Origin: CAVPCY01 sp963770765
Lineage (GTDB): Bacteria; Actinomycetota; Coriobacteriia; Anaerosomatales; PHET01
Assembly: GCA_963770765.1 (NCBI GenBank)
Contig: CAVYQS010000016.1
Span: forward strand, 11,357-75,356
DNA length: 64,000 bases
Direction: 5' to 3'
The notes beneath the pieces were generated by a model that saw only the letters and a list, made by a program, of their open reading frames with translations, made no database searches and was not told the DNA's origin. Within the stretch, counting starts at the first letter, position 1, and each line of letters begins with the position of its first letter. Position numbers and translations under genes: made by a program. Positions 25,031 to 34,229 of the stretch are shown here, one piece after another.

Positions 25031-26460
25031 TGACACCGGACCCGTCCGTGCGACCGATGAGCCCGGGGACGCGCGACGTGACCACTCGGCGCTACTCGGC
25101 AGAGCAGATAGGGCTCGCCCGCGAGCTCGTGGCTCGCATCTCGGGAGCCCGTCGCGCCTCGAAGTTCTATCCCGCCGGGCACCCCGCGTTCGACGCGGCC
25201 ATCACGGACCTGCAGGCCGCGATCGACCCGTACCTGCGCGACGGAGTACAGATACAGCTGGGCTTCGTCGACGGCGAGATCCTCATGGGCGAGCAGCTGC
25301 TCACCGAGGAAAGCGTCGCGTACGTCCAGCTCTCATCGGATCTGGCGGAGCTCGGGGTGGGTTCGCTCACCATCAGCCCGGGCGTCAGCGCCGAGGAACT
25401 CGCCCGAGCGATGAGGCTGCTGGGTCTCTCCCCCGCGGACCTGGCTGAAGCCGGCGGCCTTGCGGCGGCGGTTGAGGCGGGCGGCTTCGCGCAGGTGTCG
25501 ATCGGGTCGATGCGCATGGTCGAACGCGACCAGGGCGAGCAGTTCACGATGCCGGCGAGCGCTCGCGCCGCATATCGGAGCTCGGTGGCGCTCATTCACG
25601 AGTTCGACGATGTCGTGGCGGGCGAGGCCGAGATAGACCCGGGCAAGATCGATTCGGCGGTACGGGCGTTGATCGACAACGTCTTGGGCAACCGTGACGC
25701 GATGGTGCAGCTTGCGGGCGTTCGCGACCACGACCACTACACCTACCAGCATTCGGCGAACGTCGCCGCGCTGTCCTTGGCGATCGGGTCGATGATCTCG
25801 ACCGAGCCGTCGTTCATGAGCAGCCTCGGGGTCGGGGCGCTCCTGCACGACGTGGGCAAGCTCGCGGTCGATGCCGCCATCATCAACAAGGCGGGGTCGC
25901 TCACGCCCGAGGAGTGGGAACAGATGCGTCGCCATCCGGTCGATGGGGCCGAGATCGTGTCGGCACTTCCCGGGGTGGACAAGGCCGCCGTCGTGGCGAT
26001 CGCCGAGCACCACATGCGCTACGACGGAGCGGGCTATCCGTCGCGCACACCGGTTCGCCGGCAACACCTCGTGAGCCGCATCGTCGCCGTGGCCGATGCC
26101 TACGACGCGATGACCTCCCGCCGCTCGTACTCGGCGGCCCGACTCCCCGACGAGGCGATGAGCCTCCTGGTCAAGGGCTCGGGGACCTCGCTCGATCCCG
26201 CGCTCGTCCGCCTCTTCGTGCGGCTGATGGGTGTCTACCCGCCGCGCTCGATCGTGCGTCTGAGCGGCGGCGAGGTCGCTATCGTCATGCAGGCGAACGC
26301 CGAGACCCCGGCACGACCGGTGGTGCGGATCGTCGCAGCGCCCTCCGGGGCTCTGATCGACCCGACCGATGTCGACCTGGCCACAACGCCCGAGCTCAGC
26401 GTCCACGTGTGTCTCGACCCCCGGACCGTGAACATCGACATAGACGCATACGTGAACTGA
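25030..26460 (+). CDS. HD-GYP domain phosphodiesterase (cyclic di-GMP-type)
   Basis: 476 residues. N-terminal module about 25-150 (FYPAGHPAFDAAI, GFVDGEILMGE), then the HD-GYP domain: HDHYTYQHS, LLHDVGKLAVD with the HD pair, and EHHMRYDGAGYP with the GYP. All visible metal ligands are intact, so cyclic di-GMP (or cGAMP) hydrolysis is likely. The ATG overlaps the HEAT-protein stop; a GTG one codon earlier is possible. Co-translated with its neighbour. Confidence 0.92.
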   Translation: MTPDPSVRPMSPGTRDVTTRRYSAEQIGLARELVARISGARRASKFYPAGHPAFDAAITDLQAAIDPYLRDGVQIQLGFVDGEILMGEQLLTEESVAYVQLSSDLAELGVGSLTISPGVSAEELARAMRLLGLSPADLAEAGGLAAAVEAGGFAQVSIGSMRMVERDQGEQFTMPASARAAYRSSVALIHEFDDVVAGEAEIDPGKIDSAVRALIDNVLGNRDAMVQLAGVRDHDHYTYQHSANVAALSLAIGSMISTEPSFMSSLGVGALLHDVGKLAVDAAIINKAGSLTPEEWEQMRRHPVDGAEIVSALPGVDKAAVVAIAEHHMRYDGAGYPSRTPVRRQHLVSRIVAVADAYDAMTSRRSYSAARLPDEAMSLLVKGSGTSLDPALVRLFVRLMGVYPPRSIVRLSGGEVAIVMQANAETPARPVVRIVAAPSGALIDPTDVDLATTPELSVHVCLDPRTVNIDIDAYVN

Positions 26461-26479
26461 CGTCCTCGAGGAGGACCTG

Positions 26480-29247
26480 ATGGCCCAAGCACGCAACAGG
26501 CTCGCACCGACCATCATGGCGGTCGCCGCCACACTGTTCTTCATCGTCATCCCGCTCGTGCAGTGGGCCATTCGCGTCTGGACCGACTACCTCTGGTACG
26601 TGGACCTGGGGCAGCAGGCGGTCTTTGTGACCCGTATCGTTTCGCAGCTCGCTCTCGGTGGCATCTTCGCCGTGGCGGCGTTCGTGGTGCTCTACGGCAC
26701 GATGCTGGTGGCTCGCAAGATGGCGCCTCGCGCCGTGCCGATCGGAATGCCCGAAGGTACGCCGCCGCAGGTCGAGATCGTGATAGACCGCCTGCGCGGT
26801 ACCGCCGGCCCGTGGATCGACCGCGGGATCCTTGTTGTCGCCGCCGTCATGGCGTTCTTCAATGGCGTGGGCATGGCGTCTCAGTGGGAGACGTACCGGC
26901 TGTGGCTCGGCCGCGTGGCCTTCGGAGAGACGGACCCCCAGTTCGGGCAGGACATCGGTTTCTATGTGTTCACGCTGCCGATAGCCGAGAGCGTCCTGGC
27001 CTGGGCGACCGACCTGCTCGTGCTGGCGCTCATACTCACCGCGCTCGTCCACCTGATCGACGGCGCGATCCAGCCGTGGGCGCGGCTGCGGGGCTTCGCG
27101 CCGCACGTCAAGGCGCATCTCTCGGTCATCGCCGCCGCGCTGATCGCAACAAGGGCGTTCGCCTACTGGATCGACATCTACAACCTGAACTTCTCGCCTC
27201 GCGGTCAGGTCACGGGCGCCTCCTACACCGACATAACGGCCCAGTTGCCGGCGTATCGGATCCTGATCGTGATCTCGCTGCTGACGGCGGCGCTGCTGCT
27301 CTTCAACATCCGCTACAAGGGCTGGCGCCTCCCGGCCATCGCACTGGGCGTATGGGTCGGCGCCGCGATCCTGCTCGGCGGGGTGTGGCCGGCGGTCGTC
27401 CAGCGACTCGTGGTCGTCCCCAACGAGTCGTCGCGCGAGGCACCCTACATCGAGCGCAACATCGCGATGACACGGGACGCGTTCGGAATCGCAGATGTGA
27501 AGGGGCTCGAGTTCGAGGCCGCCGAGAACCTCACCCCCGAGCAGGTCGTCGAGAACCGCGTGACGCTCTCCAACGTCAGGCTGTGGGACCCCGACATCGT
27601 GAAGCAGGGCTTCGGTCAGCTTCAGACGATCCGGCCGTACTACGAGTTCAGCGACGTCGACGTGGACCGCTACGAGATCAACGGGCAGACGAGGCAGGTG
27701 CTCGTCTCGGCGCGGGAGATGAACTCGTCACTGCTCGCCGAGCAGGCACAGACGTGGGTCAACCGCCACTTGGTCTACACGCACGGCTCGGGCGTCGTCA
27801 TGTCGCCGGCGGCCGAGTTCGACAGCAGGGGACTCCCGCGCTTCGTGATCGGCAACATCCCGCCGCGAGTGGCGAGCGAGGTCGCGTCGGGATCGCCCGA
27901 TCTGGAGATCGACCAGCCGCGCATCTACTTCGGCGAGTCAACGACCGACTACGTGGTCGTGAAGACCACGCGCCCCGAGTTCGACTACCCCAAGGGCGAC
28001 GAGAACGCCTTCTACACCTACCAGCACGACGGCGGAATCTCGGTGGGCGGGCTCGGCAGGCGCATCGCGCTGGCGATCAGGCTCGGCTCGAGCCAGCTCC
28101 TCTTCTCCGAGTACATCCTGCCCGACAGCCGCGTGCTGATGAAGCGCGATATCACGACACGTCTCGAGGAGCTCGCTCCGTGGCTGTCGTATGAGGACGA
28201 TCCGTATCCGGTGCTCACCGACGGCGGCATCGTGTGGGTCATGGACGCATACACGAGCTCGGACCGCTATCCGTACTCGCAGATGCTGGGCGGACAGGGC
28301 GGGATCAACTACCTGCGCAACTCGGTCAAGATCACGGTCGATGCATACACGGGTGAGACGACCTTCTACGCCTTCGACGAACAGGACCCGGTGCTGCAGG
28401 CGTGGCGCAACGTCTTCCCCACGCTGGTGACCGACGGTTCCGAGATCCCCGACGGGATCCGCTCGCACCTTCGCTATCCGCAGGGGCTCTTCTCGGCACA
28501 GGCCGACGTCTATCGCACGTACCACATGACCAACGCGAACACGTTCTACAACAAGGAGGACCAGTGGGAGATCCCCGGCGAGCGCCAGGGGTCGCCCATG
28601 GAGCCGTTCTTCGTGTTGCTGCAGCTTCCGGGCGCGTCGGAGCGAGCACTTCTACATGATGCAGCCGTACACGCGCGCGCAACCGTGACAACATGATCGG
28701 GTGGATGGCGGCTTCGAGCGATCCGGTGAACTACGGTGAGCGCACCGTCTTCCAGTTCCCCAAGGAGCGGGTGATATTCGGGCCTGAACAGGTCAGTGCG
28801 CGCATCAACCAAGACCCGCTGATCTCGCCGCAGCTGTCGCTATGGAACCAGCGCGGCAGCAGCGTGATCTTCGGCAAGATGCAGGTCATCCCGATCGAGG
28901 ACTCGATCGTCTACATCCAGCCGCTGTTCCTGCAGGCCGAGCAGACCGCCATCCCCGAGCTCACCCGGGTCATCGTCTCCTACTCCGACAAGGTCGAGAT
29001 GGAACGCACGCTGGAGGACGCGCTGCTCAAGGTCTTCGGCCAGGACGCGCCGCCCACCACCGAGACGACCGGCACCCCGGGTCCGGACGAAGGCCCGGCG
29101 GCGGATGCAGCGGCGGCTTCGAAGCTCTACGCCGAGGCGCTCGCCGCGCAGCGTGAGGGCGACTGGGCCACGTACGGGGAGAAGATCGAGCAACTGGGTG
29201 AGGTGCTCAAGGGCCTGGCCGGAGCCGAGGAGACCTCCACGCCGTAG
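26480..29247 (+). CDS. UPF0182 (COG1615) membrane protein, interrupted by two 1-base indels
   Basis: An approximately 920-residue UPF0182 protein: seven N-terminal helices, then a large extracytoplasmic domain. The first frame runs 26480-28696 and the C-terminus is in another frame (28693-29247). Between them, at 28656-28680, a third frame encodes EHFYMMQPYTRA, continuous with NRDNMIGWMAA, exactly the conserved family block. Removing one base near 28643 and one in the CG run near 28678 restores a full family-length protein. The spacing suggests assembly errors. The tail (about 870-920) is a short coiled region. Function of the family is unknown. Confidence 0.85.
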
Positions 29248-29282
29248 TCCGGCTCCCGCCGATCACAGCGCCGCCGCACGAC

Positions 29283-29318
29283 ACGCCCCCGGAGGTGCAC
29301 GCCCGGGGGCGTTGTTTA
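29283..29318 (+). terminator. Terminator after UPF0182 gene
   Basis: ACGCCCCCGG (29283-29292) pairs with CCGGGGGCGT (29303-29312), followed by TGTTTA. Confidence 0.75.
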
Positions 29319-29698
29319 TCAGTTTGGCAACGTCTCTGGTATACTGGTATGAGTTGGAAGTTGATATCGATGCGACTCTGTTTCGTTCGGCCGGCAGACG
29401 ACCGGTACGGCCGAGGGATCTGCGAAGCAGGGTCGGGAGATGACGAACCGGTCGGATCGGCCAGGACGAGGCCGCACGTACGTGTGACGGCAGAGTACGA
29501 CCGAGATGCAGATTCGCAGGTCCAAAGCTAAAAGCATAGCGCTTCTCTGGCACACGACGACGGCCCCATGTGAGGCACGTCCAGCCGGATGCGAGGCAGC
29601 TATTCACTCACCACCGCACTCCGCTGCTCGGGTATTCCATTGCCCCTTCGCGCCTTCCGGGCCTTCGTCAGCACTGTCCCCAAACGCGGAGGAACCTC
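29319..29698. other. Long 5' leader of RlpA-like gene, no gene seen
   Basis: About 380 bases between a terminator and the RlpA-like start. A TATACT sequence at 29339-29344 could be a -10 element, which would give a leader of about 350 bases. In actinobacteria such cell-wall genes often have a cyclic di-AMP riboswitch, but I could not find its conserved core here. Nothing coding is convincing. Confidence 0.35.
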
Positions 29699-30286
29699 TT
29701 GAGGTCACGCACGAAACCCAATCGTCTGCTCCCCGTCGCCGTCTCGGCGCTGGGAGCCGTCGCGATCCTCACCGTGGCAGTCGCCGGGTTCACCGGCTGG
29801 CCCCCGGCTCGAGCGATCGCCGCGACAACCGAGCGCCCGACGGTCAGCGCCGTGATGCTCGGCGTCGACGAAAGCACGGCCGTGGCGATCGGGCCGGAGG
29901 TGCCCATCGACGACAAGTTCGAGACGCACCTGGCCACCGCGACCGCACTGACGGGGGCCAGGCTTCTGGCTCCTGCAGCCAAGAGATCCGCGAAGGCCGC
30001 TTCCGGCACCTGGCGCAAGGCACGCGCGTCCTGGTACGGCCCCGGCCTCTACGGCAACGGAATGGCCGGCGGCGGCAAGCTCAAGCGCAACAGCATGGTG
30101 GTCGCGCACCGCAGCCTGCCCTTTGGCACCAAGATCGAGTTCAAGTACAAGGGCCGTTCGGTGACGGCGGTGGTCAGGGACCGCGGCCCCTTCATCAAGG
30201 GACGCACGTTCGACTTGGGTCCGGGCACGGCCAAGGCGCTGCGGTTCAGCGGCGTGGGCACGATCACGTACAAGATCATCAAGTAG
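29699..30286 (+). CDS. RlpA-like double-psi beta-barrel secreted protein
   Basis: 195 residues from TTG 29699, six bases after GGAGG. An N-terminal signal/anchor (VAVSALGAVAILTVAVAGFTG) is followed by a linker and a C-terminal RlpA-like barrel (about 105-195): ASWYGPGLYGNGMAGG, AHRSLPFGTKI, VRDRGPFIKGRTFDLG. Family members cleave or bind peptidoglycan. Typical of envelope housekeeping in Gram-positives. Confidence 0.88.
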   Translation: MRSRTKPNRLLPVAVSALGAVAILTVAVAGFTGWPPARAIAATTERPTVSAVMLGVDESTAVAIGPEVPIDDKFETHLATATALTGARLLAPAAKRSAKAASGTWRKARASWYGPGLYGNGMAGGGKLKRNSMVVAHRSLPFGTKIEFKYKGRSVTAVVRDRGPFIKGRTFDLGPGTAKALRFSGVGTITYKIIK

Positions 30287-30448
30287 TCACCGCGCATCCC
30301 CCTCAGTCACCACAGGCGACGGCGCGCACCACTCGGTGTCGCCGTCGCTGCGTATCCGCGACGCTCCACGCGGCGGGGCCGGGCTTGGTTGGGGTACCTT
30401 TACACCACATGGTCGCTTTCGCGATTGGATGCAGGAGGATCGCCCGAG

Positions 30449-30823
30449 ATGACTGAGACCCAAGAGACGCCGCGCGAGCCGCTACCACCGGAACCGGAAC
30501 TGCCCGAGGAGAATCCCCGGGCGACGGTGGCTGACGCGGTGGCGGACTTCGTACAGCTGTTCGTCGACTACGTGCGACAAGAGACCGACGCCGTGGTTCG
30601 CGAGAAGGTCGTTCTGCCCACACAGAAGGCAGGGCAGGTCGTCGCGTTCGCCCTGGCAGCAGCGCTCGTGCTGTTCCTGGGCGTCGGCTACATCTCTGTC
30701 TCCGCGATGATGCTGCTCGCGTACTACGTCGGCTGGATCGCCGCATTGGCGATCATCGGCAGCCTCCTGGTCGCGGGTGCTGGAGGACTCACCTACGCCA
30801 AGATGAGGAGCATACAGAAATGA
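30449..30823 (+). CDS. Phage-holin-superfamily-III/DUF1469-like membrane protein
   Basis: 124 residues: a charged N-terminus, an amphipathic helix (VADFVQLFVDYVRQE) and two membrane helices (about 70-120). This is the plan of the actinobacterial holin-X/DUF1469 family, not evidence of a phage. ATG follows AGGAGG. Overlaps the next gene by four bases. Confidence 0.78.
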   Translation: MTETQETPREPLPPEPELPEENPRATVADAVADFVQLFVDYVRQETDAVVREKVVLPTQKAGQVVAFALAAALVLFLGVGYISVSAMMLLAYYVGWIAALAIIGSLLVAGAGGLTYAKMRSIQK

Positions 30824-31062
30824 CCGAGCAGGGGAGCACGTCAGAGCTCGCTCCGAGAATCACCCTCGACGACGTCAAGCACCGTGCCGAGGCCATCAAG
30901 GACATGGCTGTCTCGGATGCCAAGGACGCCGTCGCCAAGGTGACCGATGCCGATCTCACCAAGAAGGTCCTGATCGTCGCCGGTGTGGTGATCTTCGCCG
31001 CGTCGTTCGCCTACTACCTCGGGACACGCTCGGCGCGCGTTCGTGTCGAGGACGTCTATTAG
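30820..31062 (+). CDS. Small single-pass membrane protein
   Basis: 80 residues with a helical N-terminal half rich in K/D/A and one membrane helix (VLIVAGVVIFAASFAYYLG). Overlaps the holin-like gene, so both are likely made together as envelope accessory proteins. Family not recognised. Confidence 0.75.
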   Translation: MTEQGSTSELAPRITLDDVKHRAEAIKDMAVSDAKDAVAKVTDADLTKKVLIVAGVVIFAASFAYYLGTRSARVRVEDVY

Positions 31063-31069
31063 ACCCACC

Positions 31070-31549
31070 GTGAACGAACTGATCTCGATCGACCGGATCG
31101 ACGTGTCCGAGCGGGTGCTCGAGGCGCGCGTGCGCGTTCACGACCCGAGCCGATTCAGGACATCAGCGGCGCCGGACCTCGCCGACAGGCTCTCCTCGCT
31201 GCTGCCCGGGCTGGCACGGCACAGCTGTGAGAACGACGACGGCCTCGACTTCCTGCGCGAGCTTCGCGACACCGAGCTCGCCCACTGCGTGGAGCACGTC
31301 GCTGCCGAGCTGATGGCCCTCTCCGGCTCTCCGCGGTCGCTGAGAGCGCAGACCTCGTGGGACTTCTCGGTCGATGGTTCGGGTGTCTACCGGATCTCGC
31401 TCGCCTTCGACGACGACCTGGTCGCGATGGCCGCACTGCGCGAGGGCGTAGGCGTGGTCGAATGGGCGGCCGGAGTGCGGGCCGAGAAGCCCGACGTGGA
31501 CGCGATCGCGAGCCGCCTGCGCACGCTTCGAGCCGTGCCGGGCGCGTGA
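31070..31549 (+). CDS. Stand-alone cyanophycin-synthetase-like N-terminal domain protein
   Basis: 159 residues from GTG 31070, seven bases after the previous stop. The block LPGLARHSCENDDGLDFL followed by ELAHCVEHVAAELMALSG resembles the N-terminal domain of cyanophycin synthetases (LPGL-x-x-H-C ... H-x-x-EHVALELQ). The ATP-grasp and Mur-ligase domains are absent. It may bind a peptide or act as a scaffold; function unknown. The match is by eye. Confidence 0.7.
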   Translation: MNELISIDRIDVSERVLEARVRVHDPSRFRTSAAPDLADRLSSLLPGLARHSCENDDGLDFLRELRDTELAHCVEHVAAELMALSGSPRSLRAQTSWDFSVDGSGVYRISLAFDDDLVAMAALREGVGVVEWAAGVRAEKPDVDAIASRLRTLRAVPGA

Positions 31550-31565
31550 GCCGCTTCGGCCTTGT

Positions 31566-31595
31566 TTGACCTGCTCGCGAAGCCGGTGCTAGAGT
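31566..31595 (+). promoter_or_regulatory. Promoter of T-box leader
   Basis: -35 TTGACC (31566-31571), 18-base spacer, -10 TAGAGT (31590-31595), placing the start of transcription near 31602 at the beginning of the T-box leader. Confidence 0.6.
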
Positions 31596-31601
31596 TGCCG
31601 C

Positions 31602-31856
31602 CAACACCTGCGGGGTCACGCGGCAGGAATGGATATCCACTCACCACGGACGTGAGGGAAGAGGGTTCGCACGCGAGCCCAGCCACCCCTCCGATGTCTT
31701 CCGCCAGGGCGCTGCGTGCGTCGGAAGCGGGTCGGCCCCGGACCGGTATCCCGGGAAATGAGGTTCGCAAACGGCTCTCACCGGCCTCGCGCGAACGAAG
31801 ATAGGTGGTACCGCGATGCCCCCTCGCCCTATCAGGCCGAGGGGGCTTCTTGTTTT
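31602..31856 (+). promoter_or_regulatory. T-box riboswitch with intrinsic terminator
   Basis: The 3' part contains the T-box sequence AGGTGGTACCGCG (31803-31815), followed by a strong terminator, GCCCCCTCG (31818-31826) pairing with CGAGGGGGC (31838-31846) and then TTCTTGTTTT. The 5' part folds into a long stem (GGAAGA 31657-31662 with TCTTCC 31697-31702, capped by a GGGTTCGC/GCGAGCCC hairpin). UGGU in the bulge fits a tRNA with discriminator A. An uncharged tRNA would stabilise the antiterminator and switch on the aminotransferase gene downstream. I could not fix the specifier codon with confidence. Confidence 0.85.
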
Positions 31857-31896
31857 CCGGCGACCCGCACAGTGGCGCCGGGGGTAGGTGAAACCT

Positions 31897-33168
31897 ATGG
31901 GTACAGCGCGAGTGGTGTTCGACAGGTGGAGCGACCGGTACGCCGACCGCCTCACGGGGGTGCGGTCCAGCGCGGTACGCGATCTCTTCGCCGCAGCGAG
32001 CCGTCCCGACATGATCTCGTTCTCGGGCGGGATGCCCGAGGTCAGCCGCGTGCCTGCCGCTGCGGTGGCGCAGGCTGCGCACGACGCCGTGCTTCACGAA
32101 GGCACGACGGCGCTGCAGTACGGCTCCAGCAACGGGCGTCCCCAGACGAGGGCGTTGATCGTCGAGCTGATGGCCGAGACCGGCGTGCGCGTCTGCGCCG
32201 ACGACGTCATCGTGACCGCCGGCGCGCAGCAGGGGCTCGACCTGCTGGCCAAGACGTTCCTCAACCCGGGCGACGTGGTCATCGCCGAGGGGCCCACGTA
32301 CGTGGGTGCGTTGCAGGCCTTCTCGGCGTACCAGCCGGAGATCCGGTGCATCCCGCTCGACGAGCACGGGATGCGCATGGACCTGCTCGAAGCCGAGCTC
32401 GTCCGCGTGGGGCCGCGCGGAGCCAAGTTCATCTACACCATCCCCAACTTCCAGAACCCCGGCGGTGTGACGATGAGCGCTGAGCGCCGCCGTAGGTTGC
32501 TCGAGTTGGCTCGCGAGTACGACATCCCGGTCGTCGAGGACGACCCGTACGGCCGGTTGCGTTTCGAGGGCGGGCATGTGAAGCCGCTGCGAGCGCTCGA
32601 CGACGAGGTCATCTACCTCGGCACGTTCTCCAAGATCTTCGCACCGGGGCTCCGGCTGGGGTGGATGGTCGCTCCGCGGCCGATCCTGGCGAAGGTGCTG
32701 CTGGTCAAGCAGGCAGCCGACCTGTGCGGCTCGGCGTTCGCCCAGGTCACCGCCGAGCGCTACTTCCTGGGGACGCGCTGGCGCAAGGTGCTGCAGACGC
32801 TGGCGAAGACCTACGCCGAGAGGCGCGACGCGATGCTCGCGGCCCTCGACGAGCACTTCCCGGCCGAAGCTCGCTGGACGCGGCCGGAGGGTGGGTTCTT
32901 CGTGTGGGTCGAGCTGCCTCCGTTCGTGGACACCGGCGCGCTCCTCGCCGAGGCGGTGGAGCACGGCGTCACCTTCGTGCCCGGCGACGGCTTCTTCCCC
33001 GACGGCCGCGGAGCCAACTGCATGCGGCTCGCGTTCTGCTACGCGGACCCCTCTCGGATCGACGAGGGCATCCGCAGGCTGGCCGAGGTGATCGAGGACC
33101 GACTCGAGCTCTACCGAGCATTCATCGCAGCGGGCGCGATCTCGGCGCCCGAGGAGGGTGCGGCATGA
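31897..33168 (+). CDS. PLP-dependent aminotransferase class I/II (2-aminoadipate/aromatic type)
   Basis: 423 residues of the fold-I aminotransferase family most like 2-aminoadipate (LysN), aromatic or branched-chain aminotransferases of the MocR-catalytic type. Visible are FSGGMPE, LQYGSSNGRPQTR, TAGAQQGLDLLAK, the PNFQNPGG block, EDDPYGRLRF and the PLP lysine in GTFSKIFAPGLRLGW. ATG 31897 follows AGGTGA; a GTG at 31888 is possible. It is controlled by the T-box leader upstream, tying it to biosynthesis of an amino acid. Ddl lies 25 bases downstream. Confidence 0.92.
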   Translation: MGTARVVFDRWSDRYADRLTGVRSSAVRDLFAAASRPDMISFSGGMPEVSRVPAAAVAQAAHDAVLHEGTTALQYGSSNGRPQTRALIVELMAETGVRVCADDVIVTAGAQQGLDLLAKTFLNPGDVVIAEGPTYVGALQAFSAYQPEIRCIPLDEHGMRMDLLEAELVRVGPRGAKFIYTIPNFQNPGGVTMSAERRRRLLELAREYDIPVVEDDPYGRLRFEGGHVKPLRALDDEVIYLGTFSKIFAPGLRLGWMVAPRPILAKVLLVKQAADLCGSAFAQVTAERYFLGTRWRKVLQTLAKTYAERRDAMLAALDEHFPAEARWTRPEGGFFVWVELPPFVDTGALLAEAVEHGVTFVPGDGFFPDGRGANCMRLAFCYADPSRIDEGIRRLAEVIEDRLELYRAFIAAGAISAPEEGAA

Positions 33169-33193
33169 CGCCGGGCCAGGAACGGGGGACCCG

Positions 33194-34141
33194 ATGAGGG
33201 AGAAGATCGCCGTGCTCATGGGCGGACGTTCGCTCGAGCGCGAGGTGTCGCTCGCAAGCGGCGGCCGTGTGTGCGAGGCGCTCGAGGCGCTGGGATACTA
33301 CGTGCTCGCGCTTGATGTGACCGCCGACCTCGTCGCGACACTGCGCAGCGAGCGCCCGGATGCCGCCTATATCGCGCTGCACGGCAAGTACGGCGAGGAC
33401 GGCACGATCCAGGAGCTGCTCGAGTTCCTCGGCATCCCGTACACGGGCCCGGGGGTCGTCGCCAGCGCGCTCACGTGGGACAAGTCCGTCGCCAAGCACC
33501 TCTTCGCGCAGAACGAGATCGCGACGCCGCAGTGGCTCACGCTGACATCAGACGCGTTCAAGGAGATGGGGGCGGCGACGGCGATCGACCTGATGGGCGA
33601 GGCGGCCGGCGGCTTTCCCGTGGCGGTGAAGCCTTCTCGGCAGGGTTCGGCGCTGGGGCTGTTCAAGTGCGAGGAGGAGTCCGATCTCGCCGAGGCACTC
33701 CTCGACGCGCTGGGCTACGACACGTCGGCGATCGTCGAGCGCTGGGTGGAGGGCACAGAGCTCGCCGTGTCGGTGCTCGGGGAGGGCGACACGCTCGAGG
33801 TCCTACCGCCCGTGGAGATCGTGCCGCGGGGCAGACTCTACGACTTCTCGGCGCGCTACGCCGAGGGTGAGACCGACTTCTTCGTGCCGGCACGGGTGAG
33901 CGATGAGGTCGCCGCGGCCGCGTGCGACGTCGCGGCGCGTGTCCACCGGGTGACCGGATGTCGCGACGTGAGCAGGGTGGACCTCGTCGTCGACGCTGCA
34001 GGGACGCCGTGGGTCCTCGAGTCCAACACGTCTCCCGGGATGACCGAGACATCGCTTCTGCCGATGGCGGCGGAGGCTGCGGGCATGAGCTTCCAAGATG
34101 TGGTATCAAGAGTGATACAGGGCGCACTTGCGCGCGCATGA
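33194..34141 (+). CDS. ddl: D-alanine--D-alanine ligase
   Basis: 315 residues, full length for an ATP-grasp Ddl. VLMGGRSLEREVSL, ALHGKYGEDGTIQ, VAVKPSRQGSALG and LESNTSPGMTETS cover the substrate, ATP and Mg sites. Makes the D-Ala-D-Ala dipeptide of peptidoglycan in the cytoplasm. The gene follows the T-box-controlled aminotransferase closely and is probably co-transcribed with it. Confidence 0.95.
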   Translation: MREKIAVLMGGRSLEREVSLASGGRVCEALEALGYYVLALDVTADLVATLRSERPDAAYIALHGKYGEDGTIQELLEFLGIPYTGPGVVASALTWDKSVAKHLFAQNEIATPQWLTLTSDAFKEMGAATAIDLMGEAAGGFPVAVKPSRQGSALGLFKCEEESDLAEALLDALGYDTSAIVERWVEGTELAVSVLGEGDTLEVLPPVEIVPRGRLYDFSARYAEGETDFFVPARVSDEVAAAACDVAARVHRVTGCRDVSRVDLVVDAAGTPWVLESNTSPGMTETSLLPMAAEAAGMSFQDVVSRVIQGALARA

Positions 34142-34229
34142 TTCGGGTATATAGCAGCCATGGGCTCGGCTCCTCAATGCCGGGTCCCTTGTTCACGGGA
34201 AATCGCATCGATGATGGAGGTGCTCGAGT

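Noticed and set aside
22859..25036. 725-codon reverse-strand frame
   Set aside because: Shadow of the HEAT-repeat gene.
29319..29698. Cyclic di-AMP riboswitch before the RlpA-like gene
   Set aside because: Expected from actinobacterial practice, but the conserved core could not be found.
30449..31062. Prophage remnant because of the holin-like protein
   Set aside because: No other phage genes; DUF1469-type proteins are ordinary chromosomal genes in actinobacteria.
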